Below, one piece after another: positions 18,389 through 26,412 of a stretch of 46,261 bases of DNA. Position 1 is the stretch's first letter, and each line of letters starts with the position of its first letter. The notes beneath the pieces were generated by a model. The model ran no database searches and was not told the origin of the DNA. It saw only the letters and a list, made by a program, of their open reading frames with translations. Location of the stretch: positions 1-46,261 of the forward strand of contig PKXU01000159.1 of the NCBI GenBank assembly GCA_003132445.1. Reading direction: 5' to 3'. The position numbers were made by a program, and so were the translations under genes. The DNA is from Acidobacteriaceae bacterium. Lineage in GTDB: Bacteria; Acidobacteriota; Terriglobia; Terriglobales; Acidobacteriaceae.

Positions 18389-18993
18389 CTCGTTTGCACG
18401 ACGTTACCCTTAAAGCATTCATCCAATTTGCCCTTCACGGTGCTCTCAAAGACTTCCGGATTCAAGACATCCGGTACGCGACGGCCCAACAGGTCTTCTT
18501 TCTTCATTCCGCGATATGTTAGAAAAGCACGATTCGCGCTGACATAACGGTAGTCGCGATCCACCACCGTGATCATCTCTTCCAAACCTTCCACCGCCGC
18601 CTCAAACGCCCGCAATCGTTTCGTGCTTCCGCGAAACAGATCGCCCAAGCCACTGATCGCAATTCCCACCAGACCAAACAATGCCAAGCGTACGATGCCC
18701 TGCGGGTTTCTGATCGCGAACGAGTTCAAAGGCTGCACGAAAAAATATTCGGCGACCGCGCCGTAAAGAACAGTGGCGAAAACGCCCGGCCCGAAACCGC
18801 CGATTAACGCGACCAGGATGATGGTGGGATAAAACAGAATGAAGGGCGAACTAAATACGAGAGAAGCGTCCAAAGCATATTGCACCAAGATTGCCCCGGC
18901 TACGGCCGCCAGGGCGAAACCGTACTTTTGCCTCTTGGTGTGAAGCCAGTACACAAGCTTCGCAAGCTTTTCACCCTGATCGGCAACACTCAT
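18346..18993 (-). CDS. DUF4118 membrane sensor with PAS domain (5' part of a frameshifted gene)
   Basis: The start at 18993 has TAAGGG six bases upstream; a TTG at 18999 is less likely. The N-terminal ~120 residues contain four hydrophobic segments like the DUF4118/KdpD-type membrane domain (FSSPFILFYPTIILVALIGGFGPG, then a VLYGAVAEYFF segment). A PAS domain follows from ~residue 130 (MITVVDRDYRYVSANRAFL). The frame drifts into unrelated residues after ...FKGNVVQ and stops at 18346. The missing rest of the PAS domain (ELRPKYRTRGDRDLL) is encoded in the -1 frame, 18391 onward. It is therefore the membrane-anchored input half of the sigma54 activator. Whether this is a true mutation or a sequencing error cannot be told here. 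Confidence 0.82.
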   Translation of the reverse strand: MSVADQGEKLAKLVYWLHTKRQKYGFALAAVAGAILVQYALDASLVFSSPFILFYPTIILVALIGGFGPGVFATVLYGAVAEYFFVQPLNSFAIRNPQGIVRLALFGLVGIAISGLGDLFRGSTKRLRAFEAAVEGLEEMITVVDRDYRYVSANRAFLTYRGMKKEDLLGRRVPDVLNPEVFESTVKGKLDECFKGNVVQTSCDPSTARGATETF

Positions 18994-19062
18994 AGCCAAC
19001 CCTTACTTCCCGGGATTCCGCACCAATTGGGGCTAGTCTCTCCCCGGCAGGGCCAGGAAAAC

Positions 19063-19078
19063 TGAGCAGAATTGCTCA
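19063..19078 (-). terminator. Weak candidate terminator downstream of the PilZ gene
   Basis: A perfect hairpin TGAGCA-GAAT-TGCTCA lies about 95 nt past the PilZ stop codon and is followed on the minus strand by GTTTTCC. It is short and AT-rich, so only a plausible end for the receiver/zinc-ribbon/PilZ operon. Confidence 0.3.
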
Positions 19079-19170
19079 CTTTTCAGTTATTTTAATGGCT
19101 TGGAGGCGTGTCTGCGGGGAAACCATCCACAAGGATGTTTCAGCTAAGGGATTACCGCGTCAGGTTGGTT

Positions 19171-19581
19171 TTATAAAGGTTCCAGAAAGAAGCGTGGAGG
19201 ACGAAAACCGGCTCCGTGGCCACCCGGTGTTGGCGTCATTGTCAACTTGAGCATTTCCGATATCTCCGCTTCCAGTATCTGCCGCTCCTCCGACCATAGG
19301 GAGGTAAACCGAAAGGGTTGCAGATAGCCGTGGACGGCTCGCATGGGAAACAGCATTTCAGCCTTGGGGCGCACCGTGTTCAAGCCAAGTGAAATCGTCA
19401 AGTCAACTTTGGCTCGTTCATCCAGATACATCGCGAGTTCCATCAACCCTCCGGTCACCGAAAGTTGATGTAACTTGCCTGGGATACGACGGAGATTTTC
19501 CAGTTGAACCAGGACTGAAACACTACCGCGCAGGCTTACCCGGGGAGCGCGGACGGGTGGCTGTTGTGAGATGTCATTCAT
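19171..19581 (-). CDS. PilZ-like domain protein
   Basis: The ~136-residue protein has the layout of small acidobacterial PilZ proteins: an early RAPRVSLRG segment (Arg-rich, as in RxxxR), then SVTGGLMEL (similar to the D/NxSxxG motif, here Ser-x-x-Gly-Gly) and a beta-barrel-like VDLTISLGLN. PilZ domains bind cyclic di-GMP, but the motif is imperfect, so binding is only a possibility. ATG at 19581 is preferred; a TTG one codon upstream is closer to the GAGAGG ribosome site. It is the last gene of a three-gene unit with a zinc-ribbon protein and a receiver protein. Confidence 0.6.
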   Translation of the reverse strand: MNDISQQPPVRAPRVSLRGSVSVLVQLENLRRIPGKLHQLSVTGGLMELAMYLDERAKVDLTISLGLNTVRPKAEMLFPMRAVHGYLQPFRFTSLWSEERQILEAEISEMLKLTMTPTPGGHGAGFRPPRFFLEPL

Positions 19582-19596
19582 CAATGGCGCTACCTC

Positions 19597-19818
19597 TCAA
19601 TGCCTTGTTGCCCGAAGGTGAGAGCAACTATCCCCTTCCAGTCCACGGTGGATAATCGCCGTGAGCAAGCGGTCGGTCCGGCGCATTCCTTTCCAGTCAT
19701 ACTCATAGGCCGCTCCGCAAGCCAGACATATTTGATAATGGCGGCCATTGTCATCGATGCGCGGCCACGAGAAGCGGTGCGCACAACCTCGCTGCAGAAA
19801 ATTCTTAAAAAAGTTCAA
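19597..19818 (-). CDS. Small zinc-ribbon-like protein
   Basis: The ~73-residue product has CAHRFSWP, about twenty residues on CLACG, then YEYDWKGMRR. I recognise this pattern as a small conserved protein common in Acidobacteriota; its function is unknown. The Cys and His placing suggests a zinc knuckle. I take the TTG at 19818: it overlaps the receiver gene's stop (TTGA) and has AGGTGG seven bases upstream. An open frame continues to another TTG at 19848. Coupling to the receiver gene suggests a shared pathway. Confidence 0.65.
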   Translation of the reverse strand: MNFFKNFLQRGCAHRFSWPRIDDNGRHYQICLACGAAYEYDWKGMRRTDRLLTAIIHRGLEGDSCSHLRATRH

Positions 19819-20243
19819 TGGGTCACCACCTGGTTTCGGCTTCTCCAATGATCGAGCCAGCGGGAAAAGAACGGCTTGGAACGGCCGCCCAACAAATCAT
19901 GCAGTCTGGACAAAAGAATGTCGGGCGGTTGCGATTTCGAAAGGAACGAATCGACCGAACTTAATTTATTCGTGGGCAAAGGCTCGTAGCCCGATAAAAG
20001 CATGATCGGGATATCCGAGTTCATGCGCTTCATCTTCGCAGCCACAACGTCGCCGTTCATTCCCGGCATTTGGTAGTCAAGCACCACCGCATCCACGGGG
20101 TGCGAGCGAAACAACTGCAAACCTTCGGGCCCGCCGCTAGCTTCCAGAACCTTATAGCCGCTTTGTTCCAGCAGCATCTTTCGACCAATGAGGCCGTTCC
20201 AGTGGTCGTCGATACAGAGAATCGTTGCCTTTGCGCGTGACAT
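19815..20243 (-). CDS. Single-domain response regulator receiver protein
   Basis: The 142-residue protein is a stand-alone CheY-like receiver: acidic pair D12-D13, phospho-acceptor D56 in VVLDYQMPG, Ser84 in LLSGY and conserved K103 in FLSKSQPP. After the receiver fold a short basic C-terminal tail (residues ~118-142) holds no output domain. GAGG precedes the ATG by five bases. With no kinase adjacent on the same strand, the partner may be the sensor kinase fusion at 21812 or an orphan kinase. It is the first gene of a mini-operon with the zinc-ribbon and PilZ-like genes. Confidence 0.88.
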   Translation of the reverse strand: MSRAKATILCIDDHWNGLIGRKMLLEQSGYKVLEASGGPEGLQLFRSHPVDAVVLDYQMPGMNGDVVAAKMKRMNSDIPIMLLSGYEPLPTNKLSSVDSFLSKSQPPDILLSRLHDLLGGRSKPFFSRWLDHWRSRNQVVTH

Positions 20244-20416
20244 AATTCCTCAACTTCCGACCGGCCAGGTTTGGTTGGTCAGCAGCGTAGCCTCACGGAG
20301 CAAAGCACTCTGCTGAACTGCGAAGTGGTGGGCAGGTTGATTCTGGCTGCGGTTTTGAATAATTACAAATTACTAACGGCCACTCCGCTGTCAGTTACCC
20401 GCTCGCGTCCGATCGG

Positions 20417-20452
20417 AAAATAAAAACGGGCAAGTCGTCATCGACTTGCCCG
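20417..20452 (-). terminator. Intrinsic terminator of the OmpA-family gene
   Basis: On the minus strand an 11-bp perfect stem (CGGGCAAGTCG, 20452-20442, paired with 20437-20427), with a 4-nt loop, is followed by TTTTTATTTT. It lies 52 nt after the stop codon of the OmpA-family gene and is one of the two clearest terminators in the window. Confidence 0.88.
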
Positions 20453-20503
20453 CTTAATTTTGAAGGAAGGTATTTCTAGCCGCGCTTCAGCATGTTGCAA
20501 ACT

Positions 20504-21373
20504 TCAGTGCTGCACAGCGCCAACTAGATCATTCTTCATCACACTGATTTCTACCCGCCCTCCGGTGGTGGGGGACGCCGTGGTTCCATCTGCGGAAGCC
20601 ATGGACGCGTTCCCCATACTCATCACATAGATTCTGTAAACCGGAATCTCATGGTTGAGCACTAGGTAGCGAACTACAGAATCCGCCATTTTCTGCGAGC
20701 TGGCTATCGCAGCCTGGCCTCGGCCTGAGGCGAAGCCGTGGACTTCGATGATATAGCTTCGCTGATCCTTCAGCGGAGCAGCCATCTGGTCGAGCGCATC
20801 CTTCGCGGCCTTGCTCAGGACACTCTGACCGGCGCGAAATCGAATTTCAGTTTGCGCCGTTCCTTTGTATTGATCGATGTTGCCGACCATTGATTCCACC
20901 GAGGCAACCCTATTGTTGGCGTCGGTAGCGGCGGTCTGTGCCGTCTGGGCTCGGTTATTGGCATCCGTCGCATGCTGGTCTGCCAGGTTAACTTTTTCCG
21001 ATGCCAACTGAATGCCTTGCTGCGCACGGCTGTCGACGTCTCGGATGGTCTTGCCGTTTTCCGCGGTCAACTGCTCCAGTTCGTTGATGCGATCGCGAAT
21101 CGGTCCTACCCGCCGTTGGACGTACTTCTTATTCGCGAACGGATGGGTTACCAGATTGACCAGGTTCGGATTGTCGCCGTCCCAAAAATTCGTTGAGGTC
21201 GGAGGTGGAATTGGCTCCCGGTCGCCGGTGCTCGTGGTCTGCGATGAGGAAGCAGGAGCAGTTTGTCCGGTGGCGGCGGGTTGCGCGCTCGTGTTCGAGT
21301 TAGTTTGCTGCGCCAGTCCCGGAAGGGCAAATACGACGAACAAGAGCAATGGTAGGAATTTCCGAAGTGTCAT
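20504..21373 (-). CDS. OmpA-family outer membrane / peptidoglycan-associated protein
   Basis: The 289-residue protein has a signal peptide (MTLRKFLPLLLFVVFALPGLAQQ), a Ser/Thr/Pro/Gln-rich linker to ~residue 60, and a helical segment ~90-165 with repeated ADQHATDANNRAQTAQTAAT-like Ala-rich coiled coil. A C-terminal OmpA/MotB domain follows (~175-285): FRAGQSVLS, IIEVHGFASGRGQ and QKMADSVVRYLV. Such domains bind peptidoglycan. The ATG at 21373 has GGGAGAAG eight bases upstream and begins the signal peptide, so it is preferred over a start ten codons earlier. It is followed by a strong terminator, so it is a single-gene unit. Confidence 0.9.
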   Translation of the reverse strand: MTLRKFLPLLLFVVFALPGLAQQTNSNTSAQPAATGQTAPASSSQTTSTGDREPIPPPTSTNFWDGDNPNLVNLVTHPFANKKYVQRRVGPIRDRINELEQLTAENGKTIRDVDSRAQQGIQLASEKVNLADQHATDANNRAQTAQTAATDANNRVASVESMVGNIDQYKGTAQTEIRFRAGQSVLSKAAKDALDQMAAPLKDQRSYIIEVHGFASGRGQAAIASSQKMADSVVRYLVLNHEIPVYRIYVMSMGNASMASADGTTASPTTGGRVEISVMKNDLVGAVQH

Positions 21374-21811
21374 TTTCAATCTTCTCCCACGGTGGACGCG
21401 CAAGCCCTCATTTCAGGCAGGCCTTCCACGACATCCTAGATTGTGCACTTAGCGGGCCAAAGCTGCAAGCGCAACATCAACAAGATAAGTCGGTATTGCG
21501 ACCAACAACTGCAACATGTGTGCAGAACTCTTCAACCTGATGGTCAAGAAGCATCGTCGAAGACATCTGTATCAAGCGCGAGGGATCAATCGCCGCCTTA
21601 ATGGGTCGCCATGTCGACGGCTCAGCCGACACGGGATCGTGTTCAAGAAATGCGTGTGTGCCGCAGGAGACGCAATAGCAGTGCGGTTCCTACCGTAATT
21701 CCTGTATTCATTCAGCAATTGAACGGTATTTCAGAGTATGTTGAGGGTGGTCTATCATCAGCCTTTCGCCTGCGTTTTCGCGGGAGTTGGCCCACCGCTC
21801 GAAGGAGATTT
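21374..21811. other. 438-nt divergent intergenic region without a supported gene
   Basis: This gap separates the OmpA-family gene (-) from the receiver-kinase gene (+). An open frame continues upstream of the kinase, but its codons (Arg-rich, no ribosome site) do not look like protein. A possible + strand promoter, TTCAGA (21730-21735) 17 nt before TATCAT (21753-21758), lies 53 nt ahead of the kinase start. A short CGGCT-C-AGCCG hairpin is near 21620. Nothing else was recognised. Confidence 0.5.
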
Positions 21812-24238
21812 ATGAGTTCTCTGCGCATTCTAATCGTAGACGACCATGGGGCCGTTCTGGATGGCGTCCGCTCGCTTCTATCGTCGAGAACGGATTGGCT
21901 CGTCTGCGGCGAGGCCCGGGATGGCGTCGAAGCGGTAGAAAAAGCCCGGGACTTGCATCCTGATGTTGTACTTATGGATATTTCAATGCCCCGAATGGAT
22001 GGCTTGCAGGCAACCAAAATAATCCGCAAGGAAATTCCCGACTCGAAAGTAGTAATCATCAGTCAGAACGACCCAAACCTCGTGGCGGGACAGGTGAGTG
22101 AAGTGGATGCCAGCGGATTCGTTGCCAAGAGCGAAATCTCTAACCAGTTGCTGCCTACGATCGATAAAGCCATTGCCCACGGCAACGGTACGAAAAACAA
22201 GAAAATGCGAGATAAGTTATCGCAGTCGGACCTCCCTGAAGTGCAGCAGAAAGAAGTGCAGCAAAAAAAAGAGGTACAGCGAATAGAAGTACAGCAAAAA
22301 GACGCTGAACTGGCCAAGCGGGCAAAACTGTTAGACCTTAGCTTCAATGCCGTCATGCTGCGAGATCAAGAAGACCGGATCACATATTGGAACAAAGGAG
22401 CGGAGGAACTCTACGGCTGGACGCAGAACGAAGCGCGGGGGCAGGTCACACACACGCTATTTCAAACCGAATTCCCGGAACCTCTGTCTTTGATTTCTGA
22501 ACATTTTCACCGCGAAAAATGGTGGCAAGGAGAACTGATCCACGCTCGCAAGAATGGTACGAAGGTGACCGTGCTCTCGCGCTGGGCGTTGACGCGCGAC
22601 GCCGAAACAAATTCACAAGTGATCATGGAAGCGAACATCGATATCACCCAGGCGAAGGAAGCGGCCCGAGCTAATAATCTGCTCGCCGCCATTGTCGATT
22701 CCTCCGATGATGCCATCGTGAGCAAGAATCTGGATGGCATGATCACAAGCTGGAATAAGTCCGCGGAACGGATGTTTGGTTATACCGCGCGCGAGGCAGT
22801 TGGCCAAAACATCACAATGATTATTCCCGCAGACCGCCGGGACGAAGAAACCAAAATCATTGAGCAACTCAAACGCGGCGAGCGGGTCGATCATTTCGAA
22901 ACGATTCGGGTCCGCAAAGACAAAACGCTGTTGAACCTTTCTCTTTCGATTTCGCCGGTCCGAGACGGGGCCGGTAGAATCGTGGGAGCGTCGAAGGTGG
23001 CGCGCGACATCACTGAACGAAAGCGCGCGGAAGGCGCCTTGCGCGAAAGCGAGGAGCGTTTTCGGGCTATTGTCGAAACCACCCCGGAATGCGTTAAGCT
23101 CGTGGCTTTTGATGGCACTTTGCTGCACATGAACCCGCCTGGCCTTGCCATGGTGGGCGCGGATTCTCCCGACAAAGTTATCGGCAAGAGTGTTTATAAC
23201 CTCATAGCCGCCAACGACCGGAATAAGTTTCGCGCCTTCAATGAGAACATCTGCCGTGGAGAAAAGGGCTCGTTGGAATTTGACATCGTGGACTTTCACG
23301 GCAAGGTCCACCGCATGGAAAGCAACGCCGCTCCCCTGCGAATGGCGGATGGTACCGTTGTCCAACTTGCTATCACGGGGGACATCACAGAGCGCGTTGA
23401 GGTGCAAAAGCGCCTGCAAAAAAGCGAGGAACGTCTGCGGAACCTGGCCGACCAACTCGAAAAGCAGGTTCACAGTCGAACTCAAGAGCTGGAACTCCGC
23501 AATGCCGAAGTGCTGCAACAGTCGGAGCAACTTCGTGAACTCTCCAGCCGCCTGCTGCAGTCTCAGGACGATGAGCGTCGCAATATTGCCCGCGAATTGC
23601 ACGACAGTGCGGGACAAATCATTGCCGCGCTGGCCATGAACCTGGCCAGCATGACGCAACACTCGAGGAAGAACCCCATGCTGGGCAAGGTACTCGATGA
23701 CAGCCAGACCTTGCTGCAACAGTTGAACAAAGAGATACGCACGACGTCATATCTCTTGCATCCTCCACTTCTGGATGAAAACGGCCTTCCGGAGGCGGTT
23801 CGCTGGTACTTGCAGGGTTTGATGGAACGAAGCGGGCTGACCGTGGATCCGCAGATTGACAACGACTTCGGCAGACTCCCAGACGAGATGGAACTAGCCA
23901 TGTTTCGCATCGTTCAGGAATGCCTCACCAACATCCATCGCCACTCGGGCAGCAAGACGGCAACGGTACGCCTTTCCCGTACGTCAACGAGGGTTACTCT
24001 TGAAATTGAAGATCAGGGCAAGGGTATACCGGCGGAGAAGCTGGCTGGAATTCGCGCCGCGCGTTCCGGCGTAGGGATTACAGGCATGCGAGAGCGGGTT
24101 CGTCATTACAACGGAAGCTTGCAGATCGACTCGAATCACAACGGGACGAAAATCTTGGTTACCCTGCCGGTTCCGACCACCGACGCCGCTGAGGCAGAAA
24201 ATATGTTGGAAGCGCAAATACCCGGCATTGGTGGATGA
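21812..24238 (+). CDS. Receiver-PAS-HisKA_3 sensor histidine kinase fusion
   Basis: I start at 21812 (AAGGAG, 5 nt), giving 808 residues. The protein opens with a NarL-type receiver (residues 1-125, phospho-acceptor D56 in LMDISMPRMDG). A charged repeat linker (EVQQK units, residues ~143-164) follows. Three PAS/PAC domains are at ~175-290, ~290-415 and ~415-545, then a coiled coil and a NarX/DesK-type kinase core with H597 in RNIARELHDSAGQ. The HATPase segments are MFRIVQECLTNIHRHSG and IEDQGKGIP. No membrane segment is present, so it is cytoplasmic. Placing the receiver at the N-terminus of a HisKA_3 kinase without a DNA-binding output is unusual. It suggests receiver input modulates kinase activity. 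Confidence 0.9.
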   Translation: MSSLRILIVDDHGAVLDGVRSLLSSRTDWLVCGEARDGVEAVEKARDLHPDVVLMDISMPRMDGLQATKIIRKEIPDSKVVIISQNDPNLVAGQVSEVDASGFVAKSEISNQLLPTIDKAIAHGNGTKNKKMRDKLSQSDLPEVQQKEVQQKKEVQRIEVQQKDAELAKRAKLLDLSFNAVMLRDQEDRITYWNKGAEELYGWTQNEARGQVTHTLFQTEFPEPLSLISEHFHREKWWQGELIHARKNGTKVTVLSRWALTRDAETNSQVIMEANIDITQAKEAARANNLLAAIVDSSDDAIVSKNLDGMITSWNKSAERMFGYTAREAVGQNITMIIPADRRDEETKIIEQLKRGERVDHFETIRVRKDKTLLNLSLSISPVRDGAGRIVGASKVARDITERKRAEGALRESEERFRAIVETTPECVKLVAFDGTLLHMNPPGLAMVGADSPDKVIGKSVYNLIAANDRNKFRAFNENICRGEKGSLEFDIVDFHGKVHRMESNAAPLRMADGTVVQLAITGDITERVEVQKRLQKSEERLRNLADQLEKQVHSRTQELELRNAEVLQQSEQLRELSSRLLQSQDDERRNIARELHDSAGQIIAALAMNLASMTQHSRKNPMLGKVLDDSQTLLQQLNKEIRTTSYLLHPPLLDENGLPEAVRWYLQGLMERSGLTVDPQIDNDFGRLPDEMELAMFRIVQECLTNIHRHSGSKTATVRLSRTSTRVTLEIEDQGKGIPAEKLAGIRAARSGVGITGMRERVRHYNGSLQIDSNHNGTKILVTLPVPTTDAAEAENMLEAQIPGIGG
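22238..22303 (+). repeat. In-frame EVQQK-type coding repeat with an A8 tract
   Basis: Four tandem degenerate units of 15, 18, 15 and 18 nt encode EVQQK, EVQQKK, EVQRI and EVQQKD between the receiver and first PAS domain of the kinase. The second unit contains a run of eight A (22263-22270). The repeat forms a charged helical spacer. Confidence 0.75.
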
Positions 24239-24303
24239 ACAGAAAAACGCCAGCGCGCCGAGAAGCGTGCACTGGTGGATGGTACTCCTGCCATGCGACG
24301 ATT

Positions 24304-24954
24304 CTACTTCCCGTCCAGGCGAATATCCCCCACACCGACGTGCGCCCGTAGCTCGTATTTGCCTTCGCCGCGATACTTCAAAGTCTTGCCCAGCCAGCCA
24401 CTGGTCTCGCCGTACCCATCGCCGCTCACGTCGCCAATTCCGGCGCTGGCATTGACCAATCGATAGGGGGGCCCGGCGCCTCCCGATACACGTATGTCTC
24501 CCACGCCCAGGGTTACATCCTTGTCACCCTCAATGTCCTCGACCGTCACGTCGCCGACTTTGGCGTGCACGTCGAGATTGGTTTTTTCGGGCACCTCGAG
24601 GTCTACGTCGATCTCAGTATTGCTGCCGGAAGCCGCCTGGAGATTGATGGTCGCATCGCTGCCGTGAACGTCGAAGTCCACATGGGCTTCTTTTACATTC
24701 CGCTCGCGGTCAGACTTGATGGTGTAGCGCAAATTGATCTTCGTGGAATCGGAGCGCCGAACATGCACATCTCCCACGCTCAGGCGTATGTGCACGAATC
24801 CGCCGCTAACAAAGTCGTGGCCGTCATTGTGGGTTTCTTGATAGTTCCGATCATTCGCAGCGCACAACGAAGCCGCACATAACGCCACCAAGAACAGACC
24901 CAGCTGAATCGTTTTGTGAAGATGATTGGAACGGACCGCGGATTTTGCGGGCAC
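24304..24954 (-). CDS. Secreted DUF4097-like beta-repeat protein
   Basis: The 216-residue protein has an N-terminal hydrophobic signal (LGLFLVALCAASLCAAND, possible lipobox-like Cys but probably ordinary cleavage). It then has repeating beta strands with the recurring motif VGDV/VGDI followed by a charged residue: LSVGDVHVRR, AKVGDVTVED, LGVGDIRVSG, AGIGDVSGDG and VGVGDIRLDG. This right-handed beta-repeat pattern is typical of DUF4097/adhesin-like domains. The start is GTG at 24954 with the strong ribosome site GGGAGG six bases upstream. It is convergent with the sensor kinase. The molecular role is unknown. Confidence 0.75.
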   Translation of the reverse strand: MPAKSAVRSNHLHKTIQLGLFLVALCAASLCAANDRNYQETHNDGHDFVSGGFVHIRLSVGDVHVRRSDSTKINLRYTIKSDRERNVKEAHVDFDVHGSDATINLQAASGSNTEIDVDLEVPEKTNLDVHAKVGDVTVEDIEGDKDVTLGVGDIRVSGGAGPPYRLVNASAGIGDVSGDGYGETSGWLGKTLKYRGEGKYELRAHVGVGDIRLDGK

Positions 24955-25044
24955 GCAGCACCTCCCGAATGCAAACGCCTATTCAGGATACGCAAAGCAA
25001 GGGACTGAAGTTCCGCGGAACGCCACCCGACTCCCCTTGGCCAA

Positions 25045-25692
25045 TCATCTGCCGAAATCCGCAACCCCGTCCCATACGAGTTGGACGGCAATGGCCAGAA
25101 TCAGGAAGCCGAAAATCTTGTTGATGGCGCCCACCGCGCTGGGACCGAGCCGCCGCACCAGAGGCCCGCCCATGCAGAAGAAAAGCGCAACGCTCAGGGC
25201 AATTGCCGCCACCCCAATCACCATTCCAACATAGGCTGCCATATTGTCCACATGAGCTGCCAGCGCCATAACTACGCCAATCGCGCCTGGTCCTGACATA
25301 AGCGGCATGGCCAGCGGAGTGAGCGAGATGTCCTCCTTGCTTTCGGCTTCGTGACTTTCCGCTGGTGTGATGCGGGAAGTCGAAGTCACCATCCCCCATG
25401 CTGTGTTGGCAACGATCAAGCCTCCGGCAATTTTTAGCACCGGCAGCGAGATGCCAAAGAAGTGCAGCACGAAGCGCCCAAAAAAGAGGAACGTCACTAA
25501 AATGACGAACACCCAGAGACCGGTCTTGAACGCAGTGCGGCGCCGGTCTCGACCGCTCCAGGTCGAAGTCATGCTGAAGAAGATGGGAATTCCGCCGAAC
25601 GGATCGACAATTGGAAACAACGCTAAGAACGTTGCCGCCGCGGAGGCAGGCAGCGTGCGCAGGAATTGTCCGAGCGCGTAAGCGGAAGTCAT
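25045..25692 (-). CDS. MarC/UPF0056-family integral membrane protein
   Basis: The 215-residue protein has about six transmembrane segments and the MarC-family signature FPIVDPFGGIPIFFSMT near residue 25-42, with GGLIVANTAWGMV and LAMPLMSGPGAIGVVMAL further on. The family's function is uncertain (old links to multiple antibiotic resistance are not well supported; some members are thought to be amino-acid transporters). It begins only 8 nt after the VapC-like toxin gene stop, on the same strand, so the two may be co-transcribed although their functions look unrelated. Confidence 0.87.
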   Translation of the reverse strand: MTSAYALGQFLRTLPASAAATFLALFPIVDPFGGIPIFFSMTSTWSGRDRRRTAFKTGLWVFVILVTFLFFGRFVLHFFGISLPVLKIAGGLIVANTAWGMVTSTSRITPAESHEAESKEDISLTPLAMPLMSGPGAIGVVMALAAHVDNMAAYVGMVIGVAAIALSVALFFCMGGPLVRRLGPSAVGAINKIFGFLILAIAVQLVWDGVADFGR

Positions 25693-25700
25693 AGGCGAAA

Positions 25701-26111
25701 TTAGCTGGCCTTGAAGGGATTGATGATGTCCGCGCCCAAATGTCTGAAGTCTTTTTCGTTGCGAGTAGCGACCGTGAGCCCGTGCAAACGCGCGGTTGCT
25801 GCGATCATGATGTCATACAACAGATAATCTTTATCCATCATCATGCGTGCCATCTCGCGAAACGAACGACCCTCCATGGGCAACACGTTCGACGAATCTT
25901 CTAACGCATCGACCCAGGCTTCAATCGCTCGAGCCTTTGTTGAGTCTTGTTTCCGCGTGCGCTCAATTCCTTCCTGCAGTTCACCGAGCGTGACTGCCGA
26001 AAGACAAATCTGTTCATCTCGCAAACCCATAAACCAGGCGACCACGCCACCGTGAGGCTTCGGTTTACGAATCTCAGAGATGATGTTGGTGTCGAGCAGA
26101 TACCGTATCAC
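25701..26111 (-). CDS. PIN-domain ribonuclease toxin, VapC/FitB-like
   Basis: The 136-residue protein has the PIN active-site acids: D7 in YLLDTNIISEIRKP, a Glu in TLGELQEGIERT (~residue 45), and the acidic DKDYLLYDIMIAATA segment near residue 97, then VATRNEKDF. PIN toxins cleave RNA. It lies 25 nt downstream of the Phd/YefM-like antitoxin, so the two form a type II toxin-antitoxin pair of the mixed Phd-PIN kind. Confidence 0.9.
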   Translation of the reverse strand: MIRYLLDTNIISEIRKPKPHGGVVAWFMGLRDEQICLSAVTLGELQEGIERTRKQDSTKARAIEAWVDALEDSSNVLPMEGRSFREMARMMMDKDYLLYDIMIAATARLHGLTVATRNEKDFRHLGADIINPFKAS

Positions 26112-26136
26112 TCGAACTCCACCGGAGTCCTGAGCT

Positions 26137-26361
26137 TCAACTTTCTGCGCGGGGAACCAGGTTCTTGAAAGGAGGGCCGGCTAGCAACAATTCCTTAATC
26201 CCCGGCCGGCGCATCCTCTGCGTGCGCCGCCACTCCTCGATCGGAACGATCACGGCTTCCTCCACGCCCCGGCGCGTCACTACCTGCGCACCTTTTTGCA
26301 GGGCTGCATTCAGGAAATCGCTAAATCGAGCTTTTGCATCTTGAAGTTGCCATGAACTCAT
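26137..26361 (-). CDS. Phd/YefM-like antitoxin
   Basis: The 74-residue protein starts with WQLQDAKARFSDFLNAAL, continues with QVVTRRGVEEAVIVPIEEWRR, and ends in a short basic/hydrophobic tail (PPFKNLVP) that probably caps the toxin. This is the Phd/YefM fold: DNA-binding N-terminus, toxin-neutralising C-terminus. It precedes the PIN toxin on the same strand and probably autoregulates the operon. Confidence 0.88.
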   Translation of the reverse strand: MSSWQLQDAKARFSDFLNAALQKGAQVVTRRGVEEAVIVPIEEWRRTQRMRRPGIKELLLAGPPFKNLVPRAES

Positions 26362-26412
26362 GAACCCACGCTCGCATTTCTAGATCCATTCTATGACTAG
26401 TCAATGTTAATG

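Noticed and set aside
21611..21811. Extended N-terminus of the receiver-kinase gene
   Set aside because: The receiver fold starts at 21812 with AAGGAG; the upstream codons look non-coding.
22238..22303. Possible CRISPR or phage repeat
   Set aside because: Units are short, adjoining and in frame in a gene, with no spacers; no cas genes in the window.
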